Shown here in pieces: positions 51,570 through 64,000 of a DNA stretch of 64,000 nt (the first letter of the stretch is position 1; each line of letters begins with the position of its first letter). The notes beneath the pieces are model-generated. The model was not told the DNA's origin. It was given only the letters and a program-made list of their open reading frames with translations, and did no database searches. Position numbers and translations under genes: made by a program. This DNA comes from Chionis minor (taxonomy: Eukaryota; Chordata; Aves; Charadriiformes; Chionididae), in the NCBI GenBank assembly GCA_013398295.1, contig VZSF01007785.1, positions 124,001 to 188,000 of the forward strand, written 5' to 3'.

Positions 51570-51710
51570 CTAAGGGTTCACTGCAGCATTGTGGTTCTGA
51601 AAAAGTGGCTGCAGAAATAATCCAACAGTCCCCAGGACACAAACAAGGACGAATATCCAGAGAAACAGCCTGTCCACTACCATGGCAACATACTTCCAAT
51701 CTTCAATGAC
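51570..51710 (-). CDS. CHRNB4: CHRNB4 exon 6 (M4, terminal)
   Basis: Acceptor TTCTTCCAG precedes GTCATTGAAG and the stop TAG is at 51572-51570. It encodes [18 protein letters not shown], then M4 and the tail [12 protein letters not shown]. Confidence 0.96.
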   Translation of the reverse strand, partial: VIEDWKYVAMVVDRLFLWIFVLVCVLGTVGLFLQPLFQNHNAAVNP

Positions 51711-54700
51711 CTGGAAGAAAAAGACAATTAAAGATATTAGCAATTTGTCATGTTCTTTTGCTCTTCCTCTTGCTAATGCTGAGGTTTTGTTTACAAAAAT
51801 AAAAGGAAACAAATCTCAAGATTCAGGGAATAAACTGACTTTAGTTTTGTGAAGGGATTTTTGTCCTACAACCATTCTGGCTAATGGAGAAAAATACTGT
51901 AAATATTTCTTAATTGTCTTTAATACAACAGGTACTGAGCATGGCTTCCTGGTAGACGCTGGTCCGGAAGGACCCACAGTATAATCCAATTAAGGGGGTT
52001 TTTTTCGTTCATTTTAGTTTGCAGGTGCTATTAATCTCAGTGGACAAAAATAGATGGTGTTTACTGCTGTTAAACAAGGTTAGCTTCAGAGTTCTTTCCT
52101 TGTCAGCAGCCATCTTAATCAAGGGTTTTAATGCATATTAATACTGTTGCTTTTATTAAAATGCCTTTTTGCCTTGCATATGTCGTCTGTGAAAGTTGTG
52201 GGATGAGCCTTAGATTCTATTCTCAAACTGAAGGCTATTCTCAAATACCAGGCTATTATTGTACAGAAGGAATATATCAGTCCTCATTTGCATCTCAGGA
52301 ATGATTATTTTGTCCTCTCTCGCTGATTCTAGTTACACGTGGGACATCCTTACCTCAATGACTTTACCATGCTTGTCAATTATCTCATGTCTTATATTAG
52401 AACATTACATATCATTTCTTCAGTGCACACTTTTAATTTCCACTGCTGCTAACGGCAATTGTGCACTTCTGAAATTAGACTATTGTAAATGACCTATTGT
52501 TATCAGACCATGATAATGATGGAAGAAAGCAGAGATTAAAATTATTGATCTAGAAAACAGTGATATGTAATATCAGAGGACACTGTGAAAACCATTAAAT
52601 TAATTTTTAATGTATAAAATACCCTTGAAAATTTTCTTAATATCAAGTGGAAGCTTTGTAGATCCTTCAGTGTGCAATACATTCTTGCAAGAACTTCTGA
52701 GCGATTAGAAAACTTTTTTCTGCTGTATGAAGTCTGCTTCTGTTCAGTCAGTTTCGATGTTTACAAAGCTCATGTCTAATGTTAATAGCTGATCTTCTTT
52801 ATTTATATTGACAGTAATTTCAGTTAATAGAAAACATGAACTACTCAGCGTCATGCCCCTCAAGGGACTTCTGCAAGATCAGAAACCAGACTTTATTTAA
52901 TCTGCTTGGCTGAGGGAGGCAGAACGCAACAGGAATAGAAAACCTAGAGTCTGACTGGGATCTGGGTCAGAGAGAGGACACTGTTAAGCATGAAGATGAT
53001 TTTTCCTAACCATGGGTGCTTGTCTAACCAAAACTCTGAACAATCTGAGTTTTTCCAAGCATCATTCACAGTGTATTTGTATCAGCTTTACTGTGCTAGC
53101 TAGTAGCACACGTGTAGAACAAGTGAACAGGGCAGCAGCAGCACGGCTTAAATGCATCCTGGATAAAGTACTTCTCCTAGCCAATAAAGAGTCTGATTTA
53201 ACTCAAATGAAAGAAGTGTCAGGTCTGCTGGCATTAGGATTTTGATGCTGCCCGTTGTGTTTTTGCCATGTATGGACAGATATCTTAGCCTGGAGAGGTT
53301 GTTTGCAAAGACATTTTGCCAATTTTACTGAATCTTCCTCCTGTGCCCAGTTAGGTAAATAAATGCTTGAGCGGCAGGTAGATTGTTTCTGGTTAACATG
53401 GTCTGACCATGGGCTGAGTCACAGCCTTACTGAATACAATGGTGAAAAATATTCCTTTTCTGATCTGGAACTGAATATTATTTTTTAACCCTGCCAAACA
53501 CTACTTGAATGTGACAACACAGCTTTTTCAAGGGTATTTCATGACTTACTGGGCAATCAACATTCTCTCTTTGTATAAATAGCCATCTTACTACCCAGGA
53601 GAGTATCGGCATTTACCAAATTGCTATTAATTTAGTTCTTTTAATGGCAAAAATTCCTTCCTCTTATAAGCTATAGCTAGAATCTCTCTAAAAACTTTAG
53701 AATAGCTAGGGAGTTCAAATCGCCTTTCTGAAGAACAGCGTGTTACAAAGGAGGACAGGAGATGAAGTTTGAAAGGACTGGGATGATTTCTCATTTTCAC
53801 TTACACTCTGGTCGTTGTCATCACTTTTCATGTGCTCTGCTATAAAACTGACTCCAGCAATTGCTTCTTGGACTTCAGGAGAAAATTTCGTGCCTGTTCT
53901 TAACCTAAAATCTCGATGACTGCTGACATTGTCAAGAGTCTCAGTCATTTTCAGATCATATTTTTTGGCAGAGGCTGTATTCAAAAAGTAGGTAGAGTTT
54001 TTGTAGAAGTCAGCTGGGTCCATACAAGGATTCTCTGCTTTTGTTTTTTTGCAGTTGCACAGCTTTTGCCGTGGAGAATTATTTTCTGGGCGCTTCATGA
54101 ACAGATAGGCTGGGAGTCTTTCAAGAAAAACCAGCTTTACCCACGGGGGCATGGTGTGAGTACTTGGAGATCTATGGTGGACATTGAGTACACAGACACT
54201 GGTAACTATTGAGAAGGTCACTAGTACCATTGTAAACATGAGATACTTCCCAATCAGTGGAACATCTAGAGATGTTGGAGGGACAATTTTGGAGATCAGC
54301 AGCAAGAACACGGTCAAGGCAAGCAACACAGATATGCATAAAGTCATTTTTTCACCACAGTCTGAAGGCAAGTAGAACACCAGGATGGCTAAGGATGTAA
54401 TTAGCACACAGGGAATGATAAGATTGATGGTATAAAAAAGAGGTTTCCTTTTAATAATGAAGTCATATGTCACATCAACATAGTTGGGGTCCAAAGGATT
54501 TACAGTCCTTCTTCCCGGGAGTGCTACAATGTCCCACTCTCCACTTGGTGTAAAGTCATCCATGCTTGCCATGGAAGTTTTAAGCACCATATCAATTTCT
54601 GTATGATCATATGTCCAAGACCGGAACTTTAATGTGCAATTTTGTTGGTCAAATGGGAAATGCTTAACTTCAATCTTGCAGGCGCTCTTGTAAATGGCCG

Positions 54701-57700
54701 GTGGCAGCCAGCGAATGCTTCCATTATTCATTACAATTGCATTTGTGTATAGTGAAACTTCATATGTGCCATCCGCACTAATGAAACAAGAAGAAAGAAA
54801 AGGGAGAGAAGATAATAAAACATTAAGAGGAAAAACATAGTTCAAAACAGAAGAGCTCTGACACTCTCGGTCTTGTGAGCCTCAGTTGTTTCTAGAATTG
54901 AAGTTTAGTAATATTTTGATTTTGAAATCTATGTTAGAGGGAGCTATAACTTGACAGGGAGATTAATGTATGCATTTCTTCCAATCAGAGAATTGATATT
55001 TGGCCCAATACTTACAAAAATTATTTTATAAAATTATTATTAAATAATAAATATGCATCTCTGTTTCATCCAAAGAACTCGAAATATTTTCTAAATTTTG
55101 TTAAAGTAATTAAGGCTGACTATATCTCTGAAGGCTGAGTAAAAATGAGATCATCCAGCATGAAAATGGAGGTACCTTTGATCTGGAACACAGCTGCTGC
55201 TAAGAGCACACAGCAACACTCCTAAATGACTTAGATGAGGAAATAAGGATGAGCAGTGTTAGAAATGCAGGGAGTATGTAATGTAATTATATGGTTTATA
55301 ACTTATTGTGTCACTCCAGTTAATGTTTACTTATTGCAAAACAGAACAGACAAGCCACAGTGTTCTTGGTGCCCACAAACAATCTTGGCTTTATATCTCC
55401 TCCAACTGCTGAACTTCCACTGAAGGAGAGTCTTCTATGCTATGATGGACCCTCTAATTCAGGGAGACGATCATTATCAGTCAGTAGTCAGTATCTTCTC
55501 CTGTCCAATGTTTCTGGGTGAACAACTTAGGGTTGTTTAATCTATGAAGTATCCTGAGGTAGAAATGTGAAGAGGTCAATTGCGGATAAATATTGAAATT
55601 TAGTGTTTCTGAGTATATTCACTGCATCTTCTCAAGTGCGCTATGCACTTGAGAAGCTTTCAAACTCAGCCAGGCTACCAAAAGAAAATGTAACAGTAGG
55701 AAAAAACAACTATTACTGACTGTCTTTCTTGACAGATGAGGAAACTGAAAGGTTTGGTCCTATGTTGATCAATCGCTTTTATTAAAAACTGGGTTAGCTA
55801 CTTTGTTAGGCTGCAAACAAGAGACTGGACTCGATATATCCCACCTGCCTTCCTTTTGATAAATATCTGTGCAAAGAAATGCATGGAACCTAAGGACGTT
55901 ATGTTACCTGCAAAAATAGAAGACCAAACTCACTGCAAGTGTAAATTAATTAAGTTCAACTGAGTACAGTTAAGTAGCACCCTTTTATTTGAGTGGAAAT
56001 GTGTTCCTTAACAGTTAAGAAAAAGTCTAATGAATCACTTGTTTGTTGACAAGACATCATGGAAAATAGAACTATTTCAGTGCTAAGGTTGATTTTTTTC
56101 CCCAAGCAGTGAAGTGCTACAAGTACCCAAGGCTTGGCAGATGTGTAGCTGTTCTCCAGATCAGCTACGTTTGGCTCTGGAAAGGCCTTATGTTGCAAAG
56201 CCTGGTGCCTGGCACTGAGCTGAGACCCTTACAGCTAATTCATGTAGACATGAAGCAACCAGATGCTGAAGCGAGTAGCTGTAGCATACAAGGGTCATGA
56301 GTTCATTGCTATTTTTTGGTAAAGAAATTGTATCTTATTTCTCATGTGCCCGCATCTCCCTGAATTAGATTTACTGTTACACCGTACGATGTACGGGGTA
56401 GACTCCTGGGCTGAGAATATGCAGGTTCTTCCACGGGCTGCCCCGTCTCAGCTGTGGGACAGAGGCTGGGCTGCTGGTGCTGTCTCAGGGCCCTCTGCAG
56501 CCCCGTGCACAGCCTGCACGTGGACAGAGCTCTGGGGCATGGGATGCTCTTTGTCTTTTCCTTAGCACCTTCTTGAACTGGCTGATACCTCTTCAGCAGA
56601 AAGTTACAGGTGATTGTCCTGTGTCTAAAATTTTAATTTGAAGCTTTGTAACAATCCAGTATGGTGAGGCCAAAAGCTTGTTCCTGTACATTTAAGAAAC
56701 CTTTTAAAACTTTCTTTCCATTCTTAGAATCCATTAAATGGTATCATTTGGGGAGTAAAGAAGAAAGAAGCAGGGGCTGGGGGCACAATTTACCAGAACA
56801 AGATTTGACCAGGCAGAGTACATCCTAATCCACTGGCTCAATTATTTTGTGACTAATACAATAGTTTTAAGTATTTCTCAAATCTGATTTCCAGTAGTAG
56901 GATTCCAGGGACTTAACTCAGTTATATATAAACTTCCTAGGTTTCCCATCTGTATATGTTCATGTGTTCGTGAATTCATTGTTTTTCAAAGTATCATGAA
57001 AGTTTAAGTTTTGATTTATTTTTTCCCCCGATATCATCCACTTGATATCATCCACTTCAAGGCTTTGCCAGAGACTTAAAGACAAAACAAAAAAGCCCAA
57101 AACAATATTGGCAGTTCATTGTTTGTTTGAAAGAACTGACATATGGTCTAACACCAAGATTTTTTTTTCTCAGTACTTTAAAACAACTGTGTCCAACGTT
57201 GACAAATTTATTATGTTTTCTTAGAATTGAGTTTTTTAATGCTTTATGAAAATAGGACATAATTTGTTTTTGTAAGTGAGTATTAACTCACGGAGTTCTG
57301 GTACATGTGAACTTTGTAACAGATTTATGTCCTGGAGTCTGTGGTGGAAGGGGGAGGGGGGAAGAAGAAGTAGGAGACGAAAATGTAACTCAGAACCTAA
57401 GGTGTCCGATAGAATTTTATATGGCTTTTTTACTTGCAAAGATGACCAATGTACAGCTGCGCTTGTACCTAGAATTCATGCTTTCCGTATAGTTGAGTTT
57501 GATACAGATCTGTGTCTCAATTGTGAGCCTTGTCACGGATCCTCTGGTGGTGTAACAGCTCACACTACACTCATGTTCCAGGTCTGCTGGAATTTCTTTA
57601 ACCAGAGCCCTGATTTTACTAAAATTATCTTTGAGGCCAGTATTACAGCCAGATACACTTGATACTGGCTAAAGGTTACAAAATTCAGTTTTAGAATTTT

Positions 57701-60016
57701 ATCAGACCTACTTCAGTGGTTCTGACGCTTGTTTCTTGATGCACGCTTAAAACTTTGTTCACTGTCTGCATAAACTACGGAAGTTTTACTTACTTATTGT
57801 AAAGCACAATGTCTGGCAACCAGATGTGTTTTGCAGGTATTCTCAGCTTATTTATTCCTTCATAGTCAGAGGGCTTCCAAGCCAAACGATAATCAATCCA
57901 CTCCTAAGAGAAGAATTGTACAGTAGTGATGGGAGTATCCAGATCAGCACTAACAAAGCAATCACTGATGGAGTGAAAGCAGTCACATTTGTGGTTTGCA
58001 AGAGCATGCCTCTGTGGGTTTGGTTACCTGGTTCACCCAGACGTTTGTAGTCATGATCTGCTCCCGTTCATTCTGCAGGGAAAAAGAGGGGGAAGAGTTG
58101 TCCTCTAAAGCGTTTCACTTTTTATTGCAGTAATAAGATTTATTCAGTGGGCTCCTGAGGCTATTTCCAACTGCGCAGCATGATTTCGTCTAGTGTATTT
58201 CAAGACGGGCATTTCTCTGCTGGTAAGATGGCCAGCCTTGTGCATGTACTGATGACAATTAATTAACCCCACAAGTGTAGAGCTCCAAGTGGCTTTTAAC
58301 AAGGACAGTTGTGACAGGAGTGAGCGTGGCTATTTGGGAACAATTACCACCATCCTCCCGAGCTGACTTCCCACCCCCCACCCTGTGGATTTGATTTGAA
58401 ACAGAAGGCACATTTGACCACCAGGAAGGCCTAGATTAACTAGTTTGAGGTTTATGTAAGGTTTGCCATGTAAGCTCTCAACTGGCAGGCTCTGCTTTGT
58501 GGAACTGAAGGGAAGTCTCTCTGCAGCAGATCTGTGTGGCTAGTGCTCTGCTGAACAGGCAAGGTAGAAGTTCAAAGAGTCAGGAGGAATTCTGCAGGAA
58601 AACAAGTTAATGCTACGATCCTGAAGATCGGAGATTGTTAGAAGCTTGAGATTGTTAGAGCCTATACGATGCCTAATTTTGATTTCTGCTTGAAGGTTGA
58701 GGATATAGAGGGAAAGGGACTGAGCTGTGCCGTTCTTGGTCCTTGCCCATGCATCTACGCTGTTTAGTTTGTTGATTGCTGGGGCCTGTGGGGGCAAGAC
58801 ACCTTGCTTTTTATGCCCAGACTCCACAATCTGGGAGAACACGGTGCAAGTGGTGGTAGTGCACTGTGTGAGGAGGCATGTCTGTGTCCAGGTGGAATTC
58901 TCCAGGAGAGAGGGATCTCTTGTCCCAGAGTCATCTGGTGTACATGAGAGCATCTCCTGTATAAATCAGTCTGCACATGTATGTAAAAGCTCATCTGTTT
59001 GTACAGTTTCCCTTATGTTCCATCAGTGTCTCTCTCTTTTCCTCTTGAATTTCAGAATGTGAATTATATAGGTCTCTTAAAGTTTGCAGCAGTCCAGTCC
59101 CTGGCCCGTACATAAATTCTGGCAGGGAGGCAGTCATCTGTATCCTCTTTTTCATCCAGGGAGAGAGCAGAATTAAAAGCACCGAATCAGGAAGTTATTC
59201 CCATTTATGTGCTAGATCTTATTCCCACTGCAGTTAACGCTAAAACTCTCTTGGCACTGAGGTGTGTATTTGTACTTTGGAAGAACTGTTAAACACTTTC
59301 TGACCTTGTGAATGAAAATGTCTTTCAGACCTACCGAAGTAATTTTTATTGAGTATGAGGAGTGGCTTACATGAGGATTGTTTAACCATGTTAAGCTATT
59401 CCAGCTGGAACTAGTGTGTCTTTTTCTTTACAACATTTCAGTATTCTTTGCTGATATGCCTGATATGGCATGAGATTTTGAGCTGGCTTCGTAGCTTGTT
59501 TTCAGGCCACTCAACGACATTTCTTTGATGGAAGCAGCAGAAAATGGTTTAGCATTGTGTACACAGCCCAGGATAGATCCTGACCTGGTGTAACTTACTG
59601 TAGTGAAATCAGTGGAATGATTTTGATCAATGGAATTTTATTGGATGAAGATCTGGCTAATGCTCTTTATTGCTTAGGCATAGATCGATCTCCCTGTTGC
59701 AGCTGCATTCTGAAGTATAAAACCAGTAAATTGCATGTATGGGCCATGCCTACTAAGTATTATCATCTAAACTAGAAAATAACAGGGACATCGTGATACC
59801 AATATGACTTTTACTTAGAGTGCTGTGCAGGTAGTAATGAGTTAAAAGGCATAGCCTAATTTGAACTTACCACACTGATGAGCTGTGCCAGGGAAACCTG
59901 CAGTTCTATAGATACCAACTGGGATGAGTTGACAGCTGGTCGAATTAACTTATTGTACCTGTCAGGACTCAGTAGGTGGTTCATTAGTTTTTCTTCAGCA
60001 TCTGCTGCGGTGCTTC
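51570..60016 (-). CDS. CHRNB4: neuronal nicotinic acetylcholine receptor subunit beta-4, exons 2-6 (5' partial)
   Basis: This structural (non-alpha) subunit partners alpha3 in ganglionic receptors. Exons in transcript order are 60016-59871, 58072-58028, 57903-57794, 54777-53805 and 51710-51570; phases fit, giving about 471 codons of mature protein. The Cys-loop [15 protein letters not shown] is present. Loop C lacks the vicinal Cys pair, as expected of a beta subunit ([19 protein letters not shown]). M1-M3 are in exon 5 and M4 in exon 6. Exon 3 reads NVWVNQ where human has NVWLKQ. The signal-peptide exon was not found up to base 64000. The gene is transcribed in the same direction as CHRNA3, which lies downstream. 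Confidence 0.95.
53805..54777 (-). CDS. CHRNB4: CHRNB4 exon 5 (Cys-loop, M1-M3, cytoplasmic loop)
   Basis: Acceptor TTTCATTAG precedes TGCGGATGG and donor CAGAGT|GTAAGT ends the exon. It encodes the Cys-loop, M1 from [14 protein letters not shown]2 [21 protein letters not shown]3, and a diverged loop ending [14 protein letters not shown]. Confidence 0.97.
55628..55656. repeat. 12-bp perfect inverted repeat in CHRNB4 intron 4
   Basis: CTTCTCAAGTGC and GCACTTGAGAAG flank a 5-base loop. Both strands can fold into a tight hairpin. It lies about 850 bases upstream (in transcript sense) of exon 5. Confidence 0.85.
57794..57903 (-). CDS. CHRNB4: CHRNB4 exon 4 (110 nt)
   Basis: Acceptor TTCTCTTAG precedes GAGTGGATTG and donor AATAA|GTAAGT ends the exon. 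It encodes [20 protein letters not shown] onward to PDIVLYN. Confidence 0.96.
58028..58072 (-). CDS. CHRNB4: CHRNB4 exon 3 (45 nt)
   Basis: Acceptor TCCCTGCAG precedes AATGAACGG and donor AACCAG|GTAACC ends the exon. It encodes [15 protein letters not shown]. Confidence 0.96.
59871..60016 (-). CDS. CHRNB4: CHRNB4 exon 2
   Basis: Acceptor ATGTTTTACAG precedes GAAGCACC and donor AGTGTG|GTAAGT ends the exon. It opens with two bases completing a codon from exon 1, then encodes [20 protein letters not shown] onward to LAQLISV. Confidence 0.95.
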
Positions 60017-60986
60017 CTGTAAAACATCATGTAACAGGATTATAGAAGGGAGACCAAGTGACATGATTTAGAGATCACAGGATTTCTGTGCGTCAAGTCA
60101 TCTTCATGAAATAATGAAGCCTTTTGATTTTCTAAAGACTGTAGGCTTGTGTGAACAGGATACGGTGCTTGCACCAATATCCGTTCTGCTGAAGTTGTCT
60201 GTCTTTCACAGAGCATAGATGAAAGCAGGTAAATGAGAACCCTTTGTGTTATTTTCACAGTAAAATGTAATGTGAAGTTCAAATTGATAGATACTTTCGT
60301 GAGTACATTCAGAAATAGAGACCGGGAGCAAACCACCTTCTTAATAACAGAAAGAAGGTTTCAATGGTCCAAATGCAGGGAGTCTGGCTGTGACTTCTCT
60401 CTTTAGTGTTGTAGGAGACAGAGTTGCAGGCACATGTACAAATCGAAAGACTCTGATCTGTGTAGGGAAAACCAGGGGATAAGCTGCAGGAGTCATAAGG
60501 GTTTTTTAGTGATTGGGGACTCTTTAGTAGCTAGTGATGTTTCTGTTTCAGAATGATTTTATTTGAAAACCCGAGGCAGTGTGTAAGCCTTATTTTATGT
60601 GGGAACAAACCCTGATTTATGGACTAGCACAAATACTGTAAATCTTAGATGATCAAAGCTGGAGTTCAGTGACTGCAAAATATAGTATCTGCAGGATACT
60701 ATCCAACAAGCCTGCGCATTCTCCGTGGAGCTGAATGGCTTATGGCACAACCCCAGAGCTAACTGCATCTGTTCCCATGTTCTTGGCATGTGCTTTTTAA
60801 AGCCATTCTAGTGGGCATTTCGAACCACTATTGACCATGTAATAATACTGATGACTAAGGTCCTGGTAACACCCTGCCAACAGAATTGACCCAGAGAGGT
60901 TCTGCTGTATGTCGAGTAATTCTGTGTTGTGTTATACAGCTAACAGCAATGGACATGGGTCTTAATGAAACCAGGTTCTAATCCAA

Positions 60987-61034
60987 TTCATAGAATGATT
61001 CTTCCATGGGAAGGGGCACCTAACTCAACCCTAG
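60987..61034 (-). mobile_element. degenerate CR1 3'-end remnant
   Basis: TTCATAGAATGATTC...GGGAAGGGGCACC...CTCAACCC resembles the complement of the CR1 tail, with several mismatches. It is short and old, and could be coincidental. Confidence 0.45.
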
Positions 61035-62601
61035 ATATTGCAGAAATGAGGATAGCGTCCCTACAGCATACTTGCTTCATTATTCCCTAGAGCAGTTCCA
61101 CACAGTAAAATCCGCTGGCCATGCAAGTATTTTAAATTTGTAGTACATTAATTTATTCTGCTTTTTTATGTTGTAGCTCTCCATGAGATCCAGAGAAAGG
61201 CAGACATCAAAAGGCCAGGATCACATAAACAGCCAAAGTTGGTGTGCATTTCTAGAATGTACCTAGTTTCTGTGTGAACTGGGCTGTAAGTTGCTAGGGG
61301 GAACAAGTCTCTCTTCAAACTTGGTACTTCTGAATTCCACTCAGATTAAAAAAATACTATAAGATCTTCTTGTTTCTGATCCAGTAAGAAAGTGGAGAGA
61401 CATTAAAGGGAACATCATAGAACAGATTTTTCACAGCTAGGAACAGCTTTTCCTCAAGCTCCGGGGAAAGGTTGAGATAAACACCAGGCTTGTTTTAATT
61501 CTTTTAAGACTAGCATATGCTATGGCATTGGTAGCACAAATTTTGTCATAGATACTTAACCATAACATTGTTCTTCAGAATAGGTTTCTCAAATACTTCC
61601 CAAGCCATTTGGGAAAACAAATTGTTCGGATTGTTTGTCGGGTTGGTTTGTTTTTTGAGTCACGCTTGCTTTGTACATCCCTGCCAGTCATTATAAAAGC
61701 CCTAGTACCATGTGATATTTTAATTTTACATTTATTCTCAGTGTAAGCCTGCCTAATCAGAGGCTTATCAAGCTAGAGCTATGCTGATCCTTGCTAAGCT
61801 CCAGATTCTGTGTTTTTTCTTGCAATCAAGATAGAGATAAATTTGACACTGTGGAGAGAATGGTGCCGCACTCTAGAAATGCATTATTCTATGTTTATAA
61901 GGATAGGTGAGAAGCCTTATGTTAAAGAGAGAACCTTGGTTAAAGTTATTTTAGTGTGTTGGTTTGTTGTTGTTGTGCTTTGTTTGGTTGGGGTTTTTTA
62001 ACAAACATTCCCATTGCTGCGTATGTAAGTGACATAAGCAGATGGCTATAATTAAAATATGAATAAAATGTCATTTAGTTTGTTTCATACAGTGGTCACT
62101 GAATGCTGCTAGCAAAGAGTGAATTCTTGTTTGAATTGTTAAATATGTTTTCACTGTGTTGCCACCTTTTTCTGAAAATATTCTAGCACATTAAGTACTT
62201 GCTGAACAGTGAGTAAGAAGCAGGAACTGCAGAATGTTTGCAGAAGGCTAATTCTGAATTTGTAATAATCCTATTCTCTGAAACCTGATCATAGTCGTCT
62301 GGTCTGCAAATCAAAACATACTGTGGGGTCTGCATGTCTGATGAGAACAGCTCAGATTTTGGAGTACTGACTCGATCAATAAACTTTATGCAGATGAATG
62401 ACAGGCCACGACTTAATTATAAAAAAAAAATTGTTAAATAATGAATCCCCTTAAGAAATTATTATCTGTTCTTAGGGAAGGGGTTTCTGTAGTGCATACT
62501 TCTTTACAAAATTGCCATCCCATCCCAACATTTAAATGACCGTCAGAAATAAAGATCAAAGGAGCTACTCTCTCAACTCACTCGGACGTCTGTATCAAAC
62601 A

Positions 62602-62618
62602 CCACTAGATGTCAGCAG
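62602..62618 (+). promoter_or_regulatory. CTCF-like motif
   Basis: CCACTAGATGTCAGCAG matches the CTCF core (CCA-C/G-C/T-AG-R-K-GGC-R-S) with one mismatch (T for G in the GGC). It lies in CHRNB4 intron 1. Confidence 0.3.
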
Positions 62619-64000
62619 TGCACTCCCTTAAAGGTTGCTGAATCTCTGTAAATAACGTGTAGAGATTTTTATAATCTATTTTCCATTACCAATCTACATG
62701 TTAACCAGATGGCACCTAATGAGAACAAAATTACCAGGCATTCAGGTTCATCTTTATATGCTTTTCATGATGTCAGTAGTCATGCATTTGAAACTTCTCT
62801 TTTTCCTCTCAGAATTGGAAGAAATGGAAGTGCACAGTTTCCCTCGCAAACTGTTTTTTTCCAAATAGCAGTAGTCACTAGAAATGTTGCAGAGGGTAGA
62901 CTGATGCTTTTAGACAAATGATTTCAACAAGAATGATTAAACAGTCCTAGTTCGGGAGTGGAATATTTTTGTGTACTAAAAGCAGTACTAGAGAAAACAC
63001 ATTGGGGTGGATCCCGAGCTAGGGAAATTGTTTTAGCCTCACTGAACATGCTACACAACTGCTCCGTGATAAGGAGAGTAAATTACCACATAACTTGCAG
63101 TACACATTCCGCAGTAAGTTTGTTTTCTCTGCAGGAGTATGACCATTTACAAAAAATACATCAGGATGCTTCCAATTTCACAGCAGAAGAAATAAAACCA
63201 GTCTTCATTCACTCCCCCGTGCAAACTTTCCCTTTTACATGGTCTAATTTAAATATATAAACCAAAATAACTACTTATCCTGTGTTACCTTGTTTATTTT
63301 CAGTGTCATGACAAATATGTTGGAGTGATTTCCACAGACCAGAACAAGGAGCAATGCTGACAAATACAGGCAAGTGTACTGTTATCACTGCCTAAATTGC
63401 AGAATTTAACATAAGGCATGTTTCCTCCGTTTCTTTGACTGCAGTTATTTTAATAAATGTTGAAATACCATTTATTTAGAAATAACATATTGTAGTATTT
63501 TATCATTTTTGTTCTTTCTTCTCTCACAAATAACTTATGTGGACAATGGTGACATACCAAATTCCCATCTGTAATTAGTAAAGAACAAGCGAGAAGCAGC
63601 AATAAGACAACCCCGTTATCTTCTCGGAAATTACTTTGTGATGTTGTTACTTCTCAGCATACTCTTGAGTAAAAAGATTTCTTTAACCTTGTAGAACAAT
63701 GCATGCTAATTTGGAACTCTTATTGTTCCAATGGAAGTAGTGGTGAACTTACTGTATTTTAAAGACTATTTTAATTTCTACACCACAATTAATGCAAATG
63801 AAAAGGAGATACTAATAGGTTTTAAAGTGTGTACTCTAAGAATCTAAAGTAGGCCCTCTCTCTTCATTTGTTACAAAGCAGATGTTTTCTAAAGTTGTCT
63901 TTCAGTGACTGAAGAAACAAAACAACTGGGGGACAAATAGGTAATCATGGGAAAGATATCATTTATGTCTCGGTTCAACTTCAGCCAGTTTCACTCTGAA

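Larger units (their letters stand above)
60017..64000 (-). other. CHRNB4: CHRNB4 intron 1 (partial, runs off the window)
   Basis: About 4 kb beyond exon 2 with no acceptable signal-peptide exon. It contains a degenerate CR1 tail at 60987-61034 and a CTCF-like motif at 62602-62618. Nothing else is recognised. Confidence 0.65.

Noticed and set aside
58408..58440. CCACCAGGAAGGCC considered as a CTCF site
   Set aside because: Two mismatches in the critical core make it weaker than the site at 62602.
63327..63374. Minus-strand hydrophobic stretch resembling a signal peptide, considered for CHRNB4 exon 1
   Set aside because: It has no in-frame ATG upstream (TGA and TAA precede it), and the next donor (AAG|GTAACA at 63289/63288) leaves phase 0 while exon 2 needs phase 1.

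Overview
The window is vertebrate nuclear DNA, almost certainly from a bird. It carries five multi-exon protein genes in the order HYKK (+), PSMA4 (+), CHRNA5 (+), CHRNA3 (-), CHRNB4 (-). This is the conserved block known from human 15q25. The compact introns, very GC-rich promoters and CR1 3'-end remnants point to a bird. So does a complete 512-bp solo LTR of a type known from bird genomes (termini TGTCCTGG...CATGACA, 5-bp target duplication). I reconstructed all exons by following reading frame, GT/AG borders and phase. Four genes close into complete open frames: HYKK 374 aa, PSMA4 261 aa, CHRNA5 474 aa and CHRNA3 496 aa. CHRNB4 lacks its signal-peptide exon, which I cannot find and which probably lies beyond base 64000.

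Layout. Bases 1-2022 hold upstream sequence and a CpG-rich probable HYKK promoter. HYKK (2030-6912) has four coding exons and a very short 3'UTR. PSMA4 (7297-12223) begins almost at the HYKK poly(A) signal and has eight coding exons. Bases 12.5-18.2 kb are AT-rich intergenic DNA. CHRNA5 (18672-35249) has a CpG-island promoter and a 10-kb first intron that contains the solo LTR. About 3.4 kb separates the convergent ends of CHRNA5 and CHRNA3. CHRNA3 (46006 down to 38657) has its signal exon about 2 kb upstream of a CpG-rich block that covers exons 2 and 3. About 5.6 kb separates CHRNA3 from the CHRNB4 stop codon. CHRNB4 exons 6 to 2 lie between 51570 and 60016, and the rest of the window is its first intron.

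Functionally, the three receptor genes encode subunits of one family of pentameric nicotinic acetylcholine receptors (alpha3, beta4 and the accessory alpha5) used in autonomic ganglia and parts of the brain. HYKK (5-hydroxylysine kinase) and PSMA4 (20S proteasome alpha3 subunit) are metabolic or housekeeping neighbours, linked by position and not by function. I found no CRISPR arrays, operons or intact autonomous mobile elements. The most notable points are the near-abutting HYKK/PSMA4 junction, the solo LTR with clean target duplication, an internal CpG island in CHRNA3, the Asp at CHRNA5 residue 404 (equivalent to human D398), several perfect intronic hairpins, and the missing CHRNB4 exon 1.
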